Of a DNA stretch of 47,079 nt, positions 33,999-43,546 are shown one piece after another. Location: assembly GCA_025457665.1 (NCBI GenBank), contig JALOTY010000021.1, forward strand, positions 1 through 47,079, written 5' to 3'. Made by a program: the position numbers and the translations under genes. Position 1 is the first letter of the stretch. Each line of letters opens with the position of its first letter. The notes beneath the pieces were generated by a model. The model did not search any database and was not told where the DNA came from. It worked only from the letters and a program-made list of their open reading frames with translations. Source of the stretch: Akkermansiaceae bacterium. Its GTDB lineage: Bacteria > Verrucomicrobiota > Verrucomicrobiia > Verrucomicrobiales > Akkermansiaceae.

Positions 33999-35117
33999 AT
34001 GGACCTCAGTGACCTCGGATGGAACGACGACCTTGCCCGCGATTTCGCCCCCCACGCGAAACGCGGCTGGGTCCCGGCGCGCCTGAATCGCGAGACGCCC
34101 ATCAATTACGGCGCCTTCATCATCGATGAGGAAGGCGACTTCGTGGACATCGATGTCGTCTTGTCCGGCAAGGTCTGGCATGACGCCGCGAATGATGCCG
34201 AGTTGCCTGCGGTGGGCGATTGGGTCGCACTCGAACTCGGTGGGGAAAACGAGGATCACGTCATCCGTGCCCGCCTGCCGCGCCGCTCCTGTTTTTCCCG
34301 CAAGGTCCCGGGAAAGAGCACCGAGGAGCAGGTCATCGGCGCGAACATCGACATCGTCTGCGTGGTCACCGATCCCGGCCCCGACCACAATCCGCGGCGG
34401 ATGGAGCGCTATTTCACCCTGATTTCCCGATCCGGCGCGCGGCCACTGGTGCTCATCAACAAGTCCGATGCCTTTCCCGCCGAGCAGTGCCGCGAGGCGG
34501 CCGATGAAATCCGCGCCCTTTCGCCCGACGCGGAAATCCACCTCACCTCCGCCCTCCGTGGCGAGGGCCTCGGCATCCTCAAGCGCCACCTCAAACCCGG
34601 CATCACCCTCTGCATCGTTGGTTCCTCCGGCGTGGGGAAATCGACCCTCGTCAACCAGCTCCTCGGTGAGGACTGGCAGTGGACCGGTGAGGTCAACGAC
34701 GTCACCGGAAAAGGCCGCCACACCACCACCTCCCGCGAACTCGTCCCGCTCGATGACGGCGGTCTCCTCATCGACAACCCCGGCATGCGGGAAATCCAGA
34801 TGTGGACGGATGAAAAGACCCTCCGCGAAAGCTTTGCCGACGTCGAGGCCATCGCCGCCACCTGCCGTTTCCACGATTGCAAACACGGCTCGGACAAGGG
34901 CTGCGCCATCCGTGCCGCGGTCGATTCCGGCGAACTCGAAGCCGCCCGCCTGGAGAGTTTCCTCCGCCTCGATGAGGAAATCGAAGACCTCCGCCGCCGC
35001 GCGAAAAAACGGCAGATGACTTCCGAGCGCCGCGCCAAACGCAACCACCGCGTCAAGGCCCGCAACCTCAACGACCGCATCGAGCTGGAACGCGAGCAGC
35101 GCGGGGAATGGCGGTGA
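33999..35117 (+). CDS. rsgA: Ribosome small-subunit GTPase RsgA
   Basis: 372 residues from ATG 33999; a GTG at 33933 overlapping the previous stop would add 22. The GTPase is circularly permuted as in RsgA: NKSD at 154-157, then GSSGVGKST at 208-216 and DNPGMRE at 259-265. An OB-fold domain precedes it (NYGAFIIDEEGDFVD, ELPAVGDWVAL). A C-terminal zinc knuckle has C289, C294, H296 and C302 (CRFHDCKHGSDKGC). It matures the 30S subunit. The C-terminal tail is Arg/Lys-rich, as is usual. Confidence 0.95.
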   Translation: MDLSDLGWNDDLARDFAPHAKRGWVPARLNRETPINYGAFIIDEEGDFVDIDVVLSGKVWHDAANDAELPAVGDWVALELGGENEDHVIRARLPRRSCFSRKVPGKSTEEQVIGANIDIVCVVTDPGPDHNPRRMERYFTLISRSGARPLVLINKSDAFPAEQCREAADEIRALSPDAEIHLTSALRGEGLGILKRHLKPGITLCIVGSSGVGKSTLVNQLLGEDWQWTGEVNDVTGKGRHTTTSRELVPLDDGGLLIDNPGMREIQMWTDEKTLRESFADVEAIAATCRFHDCKHGSDKGCAIRAAVDSGELEAARLESFLRLDEEIEDLRRRAKKRQMTSERRAKRNHRVKARNLNDRIELEREQRGEWR

Positions 35118-35316
35118 TGCCTTGGATTTTTTCCTGTTCCCTCCCGTTCATTTCCCCAAGGCGGATACGGGAATGTCCCCATTTTGGGCGGATTTCGTAA
35201 AATTATTCGAAAATTGGGAAAAATCGTCTAAACGGGTAAAAGCCTCCGGCCATTTTTCCATGCCGAACCGTAGATCGTCGGCACTTTCCTCAACCCATCA
35301 ACCCTCCAACTCAGCC

Positions 35317-35925
35317 GTGAAGAAGACCCTTCTCTCCCTCGCGTTTCTCCCGCTCGCCGCTGGCTCCGCCTTCGGAGCTGCCGGCACTTTTGACGAACTG
35401 ATGTGGGTCACCACCTCGCCCACGTTCTCGTATGGCACGTCGACCTTCTACGAGATCGATAGTGACAATACGAACCTCTTCGGAGCCGCCGAATTCCATG
35501 GTGCGAATCTCGGGACCTTCACGGTCGGCGATACGCTTTTCGCCACCGCCCAGCAGAAATCCTTCAAGAACAACGGCACCGACGTGACCTCTCACACCCT
35601 CTTCTGGAGTGTCTCCGGCACGGGCGGCAGTGGATCCGGAAACCTCAATCTGGGATTCCAAGCGGACCTTGGCGGAGGTGACCAGCGCTGGGGCGCAGAC
35701 AACACCGGTAGCCTGACCGGCAACATGCTCGCCGGACTGGGCGCTGGCAGCTACACCCTTTCGGTCTGGTCGCGCATCACCACCAACAGCGTGGACGCTC
35801 CGGCACAAATCTTCAACAACCGTGGAGGTTCGAACTTCAATGCCACCTTCACGGTGATCCCCGAGCCCTCCGTCGCCCTTCTCGGCGGTCTGGGTCTCCT
35901 CGGCCTCCTTCGCCGCCGCCGCTGA
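35317..35925 (+). CDS. PEP-CTERM exported protein
   Basis: 202 residues from a GTG at 35317, which gives a signal peptide (MKKTLLSLAFLPLAAGSAFG). An ATG at 35260 would add a polar stretch. The C-terminus VIPEPSVALLGGLGLLGLLR followed by RRR is a complete PEP-CTERM sorting tag: PEP, hydrophobic helix, Arg cluster. The body is a Thr/Gly/Asn-rich beta protein without a known domain. It should be processed by an exosortase and placed at the cell surface or in the matrix. A terminator follows at once. Confidence 0.9.
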   Translation: MKKTLLSLAFLPLAAGSAFGAAGTFDELMWVTTSPTFSYGTSTFYEIDSDNTNLFGAAEFHGANLGTFTVGDTLFATAQQKSFKNNGTDVTSHTLFWSVSGTGGSGSGNLNLGFQADLGGGDQRWGADNTGSLTGNMLAGLGAGSYTLSVWSRITTNSVDAPAQIFNNRGGSNFNATFTVIPEPSVALLGGLGLLGLLRRRR

Positions 35926-35951
35926 TCGGCTGTCGGCTTCGTTTTCCCACC

Positions 35952-35986
35952 ACGCCCCGCAGGCCCAGGCCTCGCGGGGCGTTTTT
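35952..35986 (+). terminator. Rho-independent terminator
   Basis: Stem ACGCCCCGC / GCGGGGCGT at 35952-35960 and 35974-35982, followed by a T-run. It ends the PEP-CTERM gene and abuts the convergent LacI gene. Confidence 0.8.
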
Positions 35987-37044
35987 CATGGCGGACAGCG
36001 GACCGTTTTCCCCTCCACCCAGCGACTGCCAATCATGGTCGCCCGGGGCTGCATCACCCCGCTTTCCCGGTGGTGGATCATGGAAATCAGCATGTCCACC
36101 GCCGCCTCTCCGACCAGGTCGTTCCGCTGGTCCATGCCCGCCCAATCCCGGTGGTCGGCCCGCCATTCATACTGCACCAAGCCAATATCTTCAGGCACAC
36201 GCAGCCCCGCCGCCGTCAGCCAACGCCGGACCTCGTGGTAAAGCGTGAAGATCACATCGGGCCGATTCCGCTCCAGCCATCGATGAAACAGCTCCGGCGA
36301 CTCACGGGCTGCCTGCACGTCGTAAAACGGCTTCGTTTTCCCCGCCCTGCCCGCCGTGCGGCTCTGCCCGGTCAAAAATCCCGCAGTGAACCGGCCCTCT
36401 GTCAACTCGTCGATCACCCGGTCCAGCACCAAAGCCGGCCGCCGGTAGCCCATCGCCTCCACCCGTTCATAGGCCTCCAACGCCAGCGCATGGTGATCGC
36501 TACAGGCAAAGGAAAACGCCGGCTCACGCGTCCGCACCCCGGTCACCACCACCGGATGCTCCCGCCACAGTTCCTCATGGGTCACCGGCAGCCGATTGCC
36601 CTCCATCAACCCCACCAACAAAATCCCCCGAATGTTCCTCGCCCGCAGGATCGACCCGAGCCGCCCCGCCGACATCCCGGGATCGTGCAGCCAGAATTCA
36701 TCCAACTCATACCCCAACTGCCGCGCCCGATTCACACAGCCACCCACATAAGCCGGCACCGTCGGATGACTGCGGAAGGCATCCGGCGATTGGTTCGCGT
36801 TCATCAGCGCCAAGGTCGCCTGAACCCCCGGCGACCGGCTCTTCCGCAAACTTGCCATCAGCTCCGCCACGATCGGGTCCAGCCGATACCCCATCGCCTC
36901 CGCCGCCGACGTCACTTTCACCCGCACCTCCTCGGAAATCCTCAAACTCCCGCGCAACGCAAGGCTCACGGTGTTCTTCGAAACCCCGACACGCCGCGCC
37001 ACATCCAGCATCGTCGGTCGCGGAAATTCATCACCCCCTCGCAC
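35986..37044 (-). CDS. LacI-family regulator, probable arabinose repressor
   Basis: 352 residues from a GTG at 37044. The LacI helix-turn-helix is complete: TMLDVARRVGVSKNTVSLAL with the hinge KVTSAAEAMGYRLDP. The sensor domain follows (LDRVIDELTEGRFTAGFLTG, RPDVIFTLYHEVRRWL, VPEDIGLVQYEW). It is transcribed divergently from araB, 56 bp away, so it is the likely local regulator of the arabinose operon. It differs from the GntR-type AraR of Bacillus and the AraC of E. coli, giving another regulator type for the same pathway. The effector, presumably L-arabinose or a derivative, is inferred. Confidence 0.9.
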   Translation of the reverse strand: MRGGDEFPRPTMLDVARRVGVSKNTVSLALRGSLRISEEVRVKVTSAAEAMGYRLDPIVAELMASLRKSRSPGVQATLALMNANQSPDAFRSHPTVPAYVGGCVNRARQLGYELDEFWLHDPGMSAGRLGSILRARNIRGILLVGLMEGNRLPVTHEELWREHPVVVTGVRTREPAFSFACSDHHALALEAYERVEAMGYRRPALVLDRVIDELTEGRFTAGFLTGQSRTAGRAGKTKPFYDVQAARESPELFHRWLERNRPDVIFTLYHEVRRWLTAAGLRVPEDIGLVQYEWRADHRDWAGMDQRNDLVGEAAVDMLISMIHHRESGVMQPRATMIGSRWVEGKTVRCPP

Positions 37045-37100
37045 GCCATCACGTTGTATGACTGTAATATGAACGCAATCTTCCGCTGCGTCATCCGATC
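37045..37100. promoter_or_regulatory. Divergent lacI-type/araB promoter region
   Basis: 56 bp that must hold both promoters. TAATAT at 37065-37070 is a possible -10 for araB. TGAACGCA (37070-37077) and TGCGTCA (37087-37093) form an imperfect inverted repeat that could be the LacI-type operator. Both are guesses from position and symmetry. Confidence 0.4.
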
Positions 37101-38780
37101 ATGCATGAAACCACCATGCCATACACGGTGGGATTGGATTACGGCACAAATTCGGCCCGGGCTCTCGTGGTCGATGTGAAGGACGGTCGCGAACTCGGCA
37201 CCGCCGTGGTCGATTACCCCTCGGGACATCAGGGGATCTTGCTCGATCCCACCGACCACCATCTGGCCCGGCAAAACCCCGCCGACTACCTCTTCGCACT
37301 CGAACAGGCCACCCGTCAGGCCCTCGCCCGGGCGGCGGAAACCGAGCCCGATTTCTCTGCGGACCAGGTGATCGGCATCGGCATGGATGGCACCGGCTCC
37401 AGCCCCATCCCGGTGGATTCGAAAAATGTCCCGCTCGCCCTCCACGCGGATTTCTCCACCAACCTTCAGGCCCAGTGCTGGCTGTGGAAAGACCACACCG
37501 GCATCCCGGAAGCCGCCGCCATCACCCAAAAGGCCGCCGAACTGCGCCCTCACTACCTCGCGAAAATCGGCGGCACCTACTCATCCGAATGGTTCTGGGC
37601 GAAAATCTGGCACTGCCTGAAGACCGATCCCGCCGTCTTCGATGCCGCCTTTTCCTGGGTCGAGCTTGCCGATTTCATCCCCGCGGTCCTCGCCGGGATC
37701 GATGACCCGCGCCACATCCTCCGCGGCGTCTGCATGGCCGGGCACAAGGCACTCTATGCCGATGACTGGGGCGGCCTGCCCGACAAGGATTTCCTCGCCG
37801 CGCTCGATCCCCGCCTCGCCGACCTCCGCGACCGGCTTTACGAAAAAGCCCACGATGCCTCGATTCCCGCAGGCACGCTCTGCCCCGCCTGGGCGGAAAA
37901 ACTCGGTCTTCCGGCCGGCATCCCCATCGCCATCGGCGAAATGGACGTCCATTACGGCGCGATCGGCTGCGGTGTCGATGAAGGCACGCTCGTCAAAGTC
38001 ATCGGCACCTCCACCTGCGATTGCGCCGTCGTCTCCGCCGAAAAAACCGTGGCCGACATCCCCGGCATCTGCGGCATCGTCAAAGGTGCCATCCTCCCCG
38101 GCTACTACGGCATCGAGGCCGGCCAATCCGCCGTCGGCGACATCTTCAAATGGTTCGTCGAAGGCGTCCTCGGCGATGCTTCACTCCACTCCACCCTCAC
38201 CGCCGATGCCGCCGCCCTCAAGCCCGGCCAATCCGGCCTGCTTGCGCTCGATTGGAACAATGGCAACCGCACCGTCCTCGTGGACCAGCTCCTCACCGGC
38301 CTGCTGTTAGGCCAGACCCTCTACACCACCCGCGCGGAAATCTACCGCGCCCTCATCGAGGCCACCGCCTTCGGCGCCCGGACCATCATCGACCGCATCC
38401 GCACCTACGGCGTCCCGGTCGAACGCATCGTCTGCTCCGGCGGCATCGCCGAAAAGAACCCGCTGCTCATGCAGATCTATGCCGATGTGACCGGCTGTGA
38501 AATGCGCGTCTCCCGGTCATCCCAATCCTGCGCGCTCGGCTCCGCCATCGCTGCCGCCGTCGTCGCCGGTGCCCACGCCGATTTCAAATCCGCCCAGGAT
38601 GCCATGACCGGCCTCAAGGACCTCAGTTACCGCCCCGATCCGCCGAACCAGTCCGTCTATCAGGAAATCTATCAACTCTATCTCGCCCTTCACGATGCCT
38701 TCGGCGGCGTGAATTCCGCCGCCAAGCTCGGCCTCATCATGAAGGATCTCCTCGCCATCAAGGCCCGCCAATCCGCTTGA
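37101..38780 (+). CDS. araB: Ribulokinase
   Basis: 559 residues; the Met at residue 6 is a possible start too. The FGGY-kinase fold begins with [18 protein letters not shown] and continues with [20 protein letters not shown] and [20 protein letters not shown], both typical of ribulokinase. The C-terminal [20 protein letters not shown] is the nucleotide-binding FGGY signature. It phosphorylates L-ribulose. It is the first gene of araB-araA-araD, 22 bp before araA. A CTGTTAG heptamer at 38304 provides its TTA leucine. Confidence 0.95.
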   Translation: MHETTMPYTVGLDYGTNSARALVVDVKDGRELGTAVVDYPSGHQGILLDPTDHHLARQNPADYLFALEQATRQALARAAETEPDFSADQVIGIGMDGTGSSPIPVDSKNVPLALHADFSTNLQAQCWLWKDHTGIPEAAAITQKAAELRPHYLAKIGGTYSSEWFWAKIWHCLKTDPAVFDAAFSWVELADFIPAVLAGIDDPRHILRGVCMAGHKALYADDWGGLPDKDFLAALDPRLADLRDRLYEKAHDASIPAGTLCPAWAEKLGLPAGIPIAIGEMDVHYGAIGCGVDEGTLVKVIGTSTCDCAVVSAEKTVADIPGICGIVKGAILPGYYGIEAGQSAVGDIFKWFVEGVLGDASLHSTLTADAAALKPGQSGLLALDWNNGNRTVLVDQLLTGLLLGQTLYTTRAEIYRALIEATAFGARTIIDRIRTYGVPVERIVCSGGIAEKNPLLMQIYADVTGCEMRVSRSSQSCALGSAIAAAVVAGAHADFKSAQDAMTGLKDLSYRPDPPNQSVYQEIYQLYLALHDAFGGVNSAAKLGLIMKDLLAIKARQSA

Positions 38781-38802
38781 AATCCCCCACCCGTCTTCTG
38801 CC

Positions 38803-40323
38803 ATGTCCGATATCAACAAATTCAAGAACCTCGAAATCTGGTTCATCACCGGCTCCCAGCACCTCTACGGCCCCGCCGCGCTCGCCGAAGTGGAGAAACA
38901 TTCCAAAGCCGTCGTCAAAGCCCTCAACGCCGCCGGCACCCTGCCCCACAAGGTCGTCTTCAAGCCGGTCCTGAAATCCTCGGCGGAAATCACCCGCCTC
39001 GCCATCGAGGCAAACTCGGCGGAAAACTGCATCGGCCTCATCGCCTGGATGCACACCTTTTCCCCCGCCAAGATGTGGATCGAGGGCCTGCAAAGCCTCC
39101 GCAAGCCGCTCTGCGATCTCCACACCCAGTTCCATCGCGACATCCCCTGGGAGTCCATCGACATGGACTTCATGAACCTCCACCAGACCGCCCACGGCGG
39201 CCGCGAGTTCGGCCACATCGGTGCCCGCCTCCGCCTGCCGCGGAAAGTGGTCGTCGGCCATTGGCAGGATGCCGAGGTCCAGGAACGCCTCGCCGCCTGG
39301 TCCCGCGCCGCCCGCGGATGGCATGTCTCCCGCCAACTCAAGGTCCTCCGCATTGGTGACAACATGCGCCATGTCGCCGTCACGGAAGGCGACAAGGTCT
39401 CCGCCCAGATCCGCTTCGGCTGGGAGGTGAATACCCACGGCATCGGTGACCTCGTGACGAAAATCCAGGCTCAGAGCGCTGCGAAAATCGACAGACTCTG
39501 CGCCCTCTATCAGGACCGCTACGAAGTCGCCCCCGAACTCCGCAAGGGCGGCCCGCGCCACGAATCGCTGCGTGACTCCGCCGCCATCGAACTCGGCCTC
39601 CGCGCCCTCCTCGAGGAAGGCGGCTTCACCGCCTTCACCACGACGTTCGAGGACCTGCACGGCATGAAACAGCTCCCCGGACTCGCCGTCCAGCGGCTCA
39701 TGGAGGATGGCTACGGCTTCGCCGGCGAGGGCGACTGGAAGACCGCCGCCCTGCTCCGCATCATGAAAGCCATGGCCCACGGCCTTCCCGGCGGCACCTC
39801 GTTCATGGAGGACTACACCTATCATCTCGATCCCAAGAACCCCCTCGTCCTCGGGGCCCACATGTTGGAAATCTGCCCCTCCCTCGCCAAGGGCAAGCCA
39901 CGCATCGAAATCCACCCGCTCGGCATCGGCGGCAAGGAGGATCCCTGCCGCATGGTCTTCGATGGCACCTCCGGCAAAGCCGTCAATGCCTCCATCATCG
40001 ACCTCGGCAGCCGGCATCGTTTCCTCGTCAACGAGGTCGATTGCGTCGCCCCGAAAAACAAACTCCCCAAGCTCCCCGTGGCCCGGGTGCTGTGGAAACC
40101 CCTGCCCGACTTGAAAACCGCCACCGCCGCCTGGATCCACGCCGGCGGCGCCCACCACACCGTGCTCTCCCTCGCGCTGACCACCGAACATCTTGAAGAC
40201 CTCGCGGAAATGGCCAGGATCGAGCTCAGCGTCATCGATCGTGACACCCGCCTGCGTGCTTATCGCGACGGCCTCCGCGTCCTCGATCTTTACCACCACC
40301 TCGCCCACGGAATCCAAGGCTGA
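38803..40323 (+). CDS. araA: L-arabinose isomerase
   Basis: 506 residues, the family's usual length. The N-terminal [20 protein letters not shown] and [20 protein letters not shown] are diagnostic. The central [20 protein letters not shown] and the metal-site region [20 protein letters not shown] are complete, and the C-terminal segment has the conserved [20 protein letters not shown]. It isomerises L-arabinose to L-ribulose in the cytoplasm with Mn2+. The stop overlaps the araD ATG (TGATG). Confidence 0.97.
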   Translation: MSDINKFKNLEIWFITGSQHLYGPAALAEVEKHSKAVVKALNAAGTLPHKVVFKPVLKSSAEITRLAIEANSAENCIGLIAWMHTFSPAKMWIEGLQSLRKPLCDLHTQFHRDIPWESIDMDFMNLHQTAHGGREFGHIGARLRLPRKVVVGHWQDAEVQERLAAWSRAARGWHVSRQLKVLRIGDNMRHVAVTEGDKVSAQIRFGWEVNTHGIGDLVTKIQAQSAAKIDRLCALYQDRYEVAPELRKGGPRHESLRDSAAIELGLRALLEEGGFTAFTTTFEDLHGMKQLPGLAVQRLMEDGYGFAGEGDWKTAALLRIMKAMAHGLPGGTSFMEDYTYHLDPKNPLVLGAHMLEICPSLAKGKPRIEIHPLGIGGKEDPCRMVFDGTSGKAVNASIIDLGSRHRFLVNEVDCVAPKNKLPKLPVARVLWKPLPDLKTATAAWIHAGGAHHTVLSLALTTEHLEDLAEMARIELSVIDRDTRLRAYRDGLRVLDLYHHLAHGIQG

Positions 40324-41027
40324 TGAGCACCTATACCTCCATCAGGGAAGAATGCCTCGAGGCCAATCTCGCGCTGCCGCGCACCGGCCTTGTCGATCTC
40401 ACCTTCGGCAATGTCTCCATCGCCGATCCCGAGCGCCGCGTCTTCGCGATCAAACCCAGCGGCGTGGACTACGATAAGCTTCGTACTACGGACATCGTGG
40501 TTCTGGATTTCGATGGCAACATCGTCAAAGGATCCCTCCGCCCCTCCTCGGACACGCCCACCCACCGCTGCCTTTTCCTCCATTTCCCCGGCATCCGCGC
40601 CGTGGTCCACACCCACTCGCGGAATGCCGTCGCCTTCGCCCAGGCCGGCAACGACCTGCCCTGCCTCGGCACCACCCACTGCGACTACTTCCACGGCCCG
40701 GTTCCCGTCACCCGCGAGATGACGCCCGACGAAGTCCGCGGCGAATACGAGTGGGAAACCGGCCGCGTCATTGTCGAGCGCTTCACCTCGGCAAAGCTCG
40801 ATCCCCTCGCCATTCCCGCCGTCCTCGTCCGCAACCATGGCCCCTTCACCTGGGGCCCCTCGGGCAGCAAGGCGGTCGAAACCGCACAGGCTCTCGAAAT
40901 CGTCGCCGACATGGCGCTCAAAACCCTCTCCCTCCATCCCACCGCCCCACCCGCCCCCGCGCACCTGCTCGACAAACACTTCCTCCGCAAACACGGCCCC
41001 TCTGCCTACTACGGGCAGAAGTCCTGA
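40323..41027 (+). CDS. araD: L-ribulose-5-phosphate 4-epimerase
   Basis: 234 residues. The class II aldolase fold is clear: LTFGNVSIADPERRVFAIKP, the SGVDYDKL phosphate loop, the zinc-binding HTHS (His96, His98) in VVHTHSRNAVAFAQAG, and the downstream RNHGPFTWG. The C-terminus KHGPSAYYGQKS also matches AraD. It converts L-ribulose 5-phosphate to D-xylulose 5-phosphate. Start overlaps the araA stop, so translation is coupled. Confidence 0.96.
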   Translation: MSTYTSIREECLEANLALPRTGLVDLTFGNVSIADPERRVFAIKPSGVDYDKLRTTDIVVLDFDGNIVKGSLRPSSDTPTHRCLFLHFPGIRAVVHTHSRNAVAFAQAGNDLPCLGTTHCDYFHGPVPVTREMTPDEVRGEYEWETGRVIVERFTSAKLDPLAIPAVLVRNHGPFTWGPSGSKAVETAQALEIVADMALKTLSLHPTAPPAPAHLLDKHFLRKHGPSAYYGQKS

Positions 41028-41242
41028 AACCTTGGTGTCCCCAGCGCCCGGCCGGTGGCTTCGTGAAACTCCTCACCAGCGCCAAACATGAAAGCGGTGA
41101 GAGCCCATGGCAGCCGGGTCATCTGTAGTTCGGTGGTCGATAGGGATTTCTCTGATCTTTCAGCGCAAGTCGTATCAGGGATGTGAGTTGGCATGGAATC
41201 GATTTCTGTTATGCTCAACGAGCTTCGCCGATCGCAGGTTCA

Positions 41243-41587
41243 ATGAATTCGAACAATCTCCACTGCCCGAAATGCGGGAAGGGTCTCTTCAAGGTCGGGA
41301 GGAGCAAGGTCGTGCGAATTCATCCGGTGGCCCGTTTGATCCAAAACCACCATACCGCGATCAATCTGGGCTGGGCCGCTTTTTCTCCCGTGCTGATCTA
41401 TTGGATGACGCGCGGGCAAAGTCCGGTTCAGTTCAGGTCCTTGGGATATGCATGGGCCGGCCTGCTTTTCCTGCCTTCTCTGGTGATGTTCTTTTTGATC
41501 CGGTTCTTCCCGCTCTATCGGATCACCGATTGCCCCTACTGCGGGCATTACGAATTGAAGAAGCTTGGGAAATCCCACTCGGCTTGA
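41243..41587 (+). CDS. Two-zinc-ribbon membrane protein
   Basis: 114 residues from ATG 41243. It begins with a zinc knuckle (CPKCGKGLF) and ends with another (CPYCGHYELKKLG). Between them are two hydrophobic helices (INLGWAAFSPVLIYWM and GYAWAGLLFLPSLVMFFLIR). Both knuckles should lie on the cytoplasmic side. No family is recognised. It stands alone after the ara operon, before a gene-free spacer. Confidence 0.65.
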   Translation: MNSNNLHCPKCGKGLFKVGRSKVVRIHPVARLIQNHHTAINLGWAAFSPVLIYWMTRGQSPVQFRSLGYAWAGLLFLPSLVMFFLIRFFPLYRITDCPYCGHYELKKLGKSHSA

Positions 41588-41971
41588 GGTTTACGAGCAG
41601 TCGTGTCGAAGGTCTCGGCGATCGTGCTGCACGCAGTTCCCTGACATATCATCCTGAATTCGGAAATGGAGACCACGGATTTCACAGAAGGCACGGATTC
41701 AGAGATGCCTATCAGGCATACGATGAGCATCCATCAGGTGAGTCGATCAAGCGATGCAACTCCCTGATGATCCGTGTATCTCCGTGAAATCCGTGGTTCC
41801 TGTTTTCCCTTCGTGGATCATAAGACACTGCTTGTTTGTCCCCGGTCTTTTCAAATGCGGGCATCAGCGCTCCGCAGGGGCCCAGGCCATAGGGCTGAAA
41901 ATCATCCGTCAAATCCTGCCGCTTGACGGAATCGGCCATGAAGGTCAGTGAGAAGAGCAGCCCCACTCAAC
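41588..41971. other. Gene-free spacer holding a MITE-like element
   Basis: About 380 bp with no supportable gene. The inverted-repeat element at 41672-41797 is described separately. A short palindrome TGCCT-ATC-AGGCA sits at 41706-41718. Confidence 0.5.
41672..41797. mobile_element. MITE-like inverted repeat, about 126 bp
   Basis: Perfect 14-bp arms ACCACGGATTTCAC (41672-41685) and GTGAAATCCGTGGT (41784-41797). Similarity continues inward with a few mismatches to about 30 bp per arm. It is non-coding. No target-site duplication is obvious, so it may be a hairpin spacer repeat rather than a true MITE. The arm sequence resembles the TTCCGTGGT blocks at 11796-11820. Confidence 0.55.
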
Positions 41972-42193
41972 ATGAGCGATTCCCCATCATTTTCAGGCAG
42001 GCCGGTGAGATTTGAGCGGTTTGAATCGCGGCGGGGCGGATTCTTCACCTCGCAGCGGGAGAGTAGGATGATCGCGTATGCCCAGGCCGATGCCGAGGAA
42101 TGGCTGGCGGAGCATCCGGAGATTGAGGTGGTCGCGATCGATACCACCTGCGGCCAGATGCTTGCCTGCGTGACGATCTGGTATCGGGAATGA
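41972..42193 (+). CDS. Small conserved-looking hypothetical protein
   Basis: 73 residues from ATG 41972. It has the look of a real small cytoplasmic protein: RFERFESRRGGFFTSQRESR, then AYAQADAEEWLAEHPEIEVV, and a C-terminal strand DTTCGQMLACVTIWYRE. No signal peptide or helix. A strong terminator follows 15 bp after the stop, which supports expression. Function is unknown. Confidence 0.6.
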   Translation: MSDSPSFSGRPVRFERFESRRGGFFTSQRESRMIAYAQADAEEWLAEHPEIEVVAIDTTCGQMLACVTIWYRE

Positions 42194-42207
42194 ATGTTAG
42201 AGAAAGG

Positions 42208-42239
42208 AAATGCTCTCCCGAGGGGCGGGAGAGCATTTT
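42208..42239. terminator. Bidirectional terminator
   Basis: Stem AAATGCTCTCCCG / CGGGAGAGCATTT (42208-42220 and 42226-42238) ending in TTTT. It serves the small plus-strand gene and the convergent CAP-domain gene. Confidence 0.85.
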
Positions 42240-42263
42240 GAAGATGGCGATCTCGCAGGAATC

Positions 42264-43418
42264 TCAGCGCACGTATCGCAGGGAATCCACCACGGCGCGG
42301 GCGGCGGTCGCCTGGGCTTCATCGCCTTGGGCAAGGCAGCGGATGATGAGGACGAGACCGTTTCCGTCCTGATTGTTTTCGCGGGCGAAGTCCGTGATGA
42401 TATCGACAGGCTTGTCCTCGATCTTGCCGGTCCAGGTGACGACACGCATGCCGACTCCGCTGCGGAAGACGTCGTGTTCAGTGCTGACTTCGACGAGGTC
42501 GCTGAGACCGGGAAGGAAAGGTTTGAGGGTTTCGGCCATTTCCCCCTGGACCTTGTCCCAAGGGCTATCGAGATCGGCAGGCAGGGGGATTTTCGTGACA
42601 ATCACTTTGGCCGATCCATCGCCCGACCCGGAGCGGATGGTGTCGCCGTCCTTTTCCGTGCTCCAATCTTCGAGGAAGCGGAAATGCATGCCGCCGATGT
42701 CATCGCCTCCACCGAGAACCGGGGCGGCGGCGTCGCCATCGGGTGCGGCTGGTTCCGCATCGGCATTTTCCTCTGCAGGTGCCGGTGGCGGGGGCGGAGC
42801 GGCGTCCTGGCCGTCTTCGGCGTAGGGGTGGGCGCCATCCATGTTGCCGGCGACTTCGTAGTTGGCGCAGAGCATGACCATGCCATTGGCGGTCATGGCG
42901 ATGCCGAAGCCGACCTTGGTGGACTTGCGCCAGACCATTTGCGTGTAGTGGCCGAAGGTGAGGTAGTTGTCGCCCTCCATTTTCTGGCCTTGGTAGTCCT
43001 TGATTTCCCCATACCAGAGGTGGGCACCGTGCACCGGGCGTTCGCCGTATTCGGGGAGGTATCCGGCGAGGTTTTCGCCATACTTGCCGCCGGGCCGGTG
43101 TTCCATCTTGTCGTCTGCGGCGATCTTCTCCGCCCACTCCTGGGCGTAAGCGGCGATTTCCTCATCCCACACCAATGGCGGCGCGCCGACTTCGGCACGG
43201 GCATCGTTGTGGAGTTTCATGAATTCATCGATCTGCTGCTGCATGTTGTCGCGCAGGTGGGTTCTGGCGACCTCGATGGAGACCGGCGGACCGGGTTTCG
43301 GGAGGGGTTTGCCGAAGGGCGTGCGCGCGGGATTTTCCGCGGCGTGCAGGGCAAGGGTGCTGACGATCAGGGCCAGAAAGGCACCTGGGAGGCGGGAGTG
43401 TTTTTTGCGGGGAGACAT
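42264..43418 (-). CDS. Secreted CAP-domain (SCP/PR-1) protein
   Basis: 384 residues with a signal peptide (MSPRKKHSRLPGAFLALIVS, ending LHA). The CAP domain spans about 60-195: HNDARAEVGAPPLVWDEEIA with His70, KYGENLAGYLPEYGE with Glu115, WYGEI near 138, and GHYTQMVW with His157, so the cavity tetrad is intact. A Pro/Glu/Ala linker at about 207-235 leads to a second, unrecognised domain (236-384) starting MHFRFLEDWSTEKDGDTI. CAP proteins bind lipids or metals outside the cell; the bacterial role is unsettled. Confidence 0.9.
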   Translation of the reverse strand: MSPRKKHSRLPGAFLALIVSTLALHAAENPARTPFGKPLPKPGPPVSIEVARTHLRDNMQQQIDEFMKLHNDARAEVGAPPLVWDEEIAAYAQEWAEKIAADDKMEHRPGGKYGENLAGYLPEYGERPVHGAHLWYGEIKDYQGQKMEGDNYLTFGHYTQMVWRKSTKVGFGIAMTANGMVMLCANYEVAGNMDGAHPYAEDGQDAAPPPPPAPAEENADAEPAAPDGDAAAPVLGGGDDIGGMHFRFLEDWSTEKDGDTIRSGSGDGSAKVIVTKIPLPADLDSPWDKVQGEMAETLKPFLPGLSDLVEVSTEHDVFRSGVGMRVVTWTGKIEDKPVDIITDFARENNQDGNGLVLIIRCLAQGDEAQATAARAVVDSLRYVR

Positions 43419-43546
43419 GGCATGGAGGCTTGCGAAGCCATCCTTCTGCTAGAGAAACACCTGCTTTCCTTCAATGGGCAATTTCGGCACCGCCGCGTCA
43501 GCCCCGACTTTTTGTTAGAAATCGGCTTCCGCTTTCCCGGGATCGA

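Noticed and set aside
35120..35161. Terminator after rsgA (CCTTGG ... CCAAGG)
   Set aside because: Loop of 30 bases and only 6 bp of stem; not convincing.
38758..40317. Minus-strand frame opposite araA
   Set aside because: Shadow of a highly conserved isomerase gene.
41009..41218. 69-residue minus-strand frame after araD
   Set aside because: No signal, motif or ribosome-binding site, and it overlaps the araD end.
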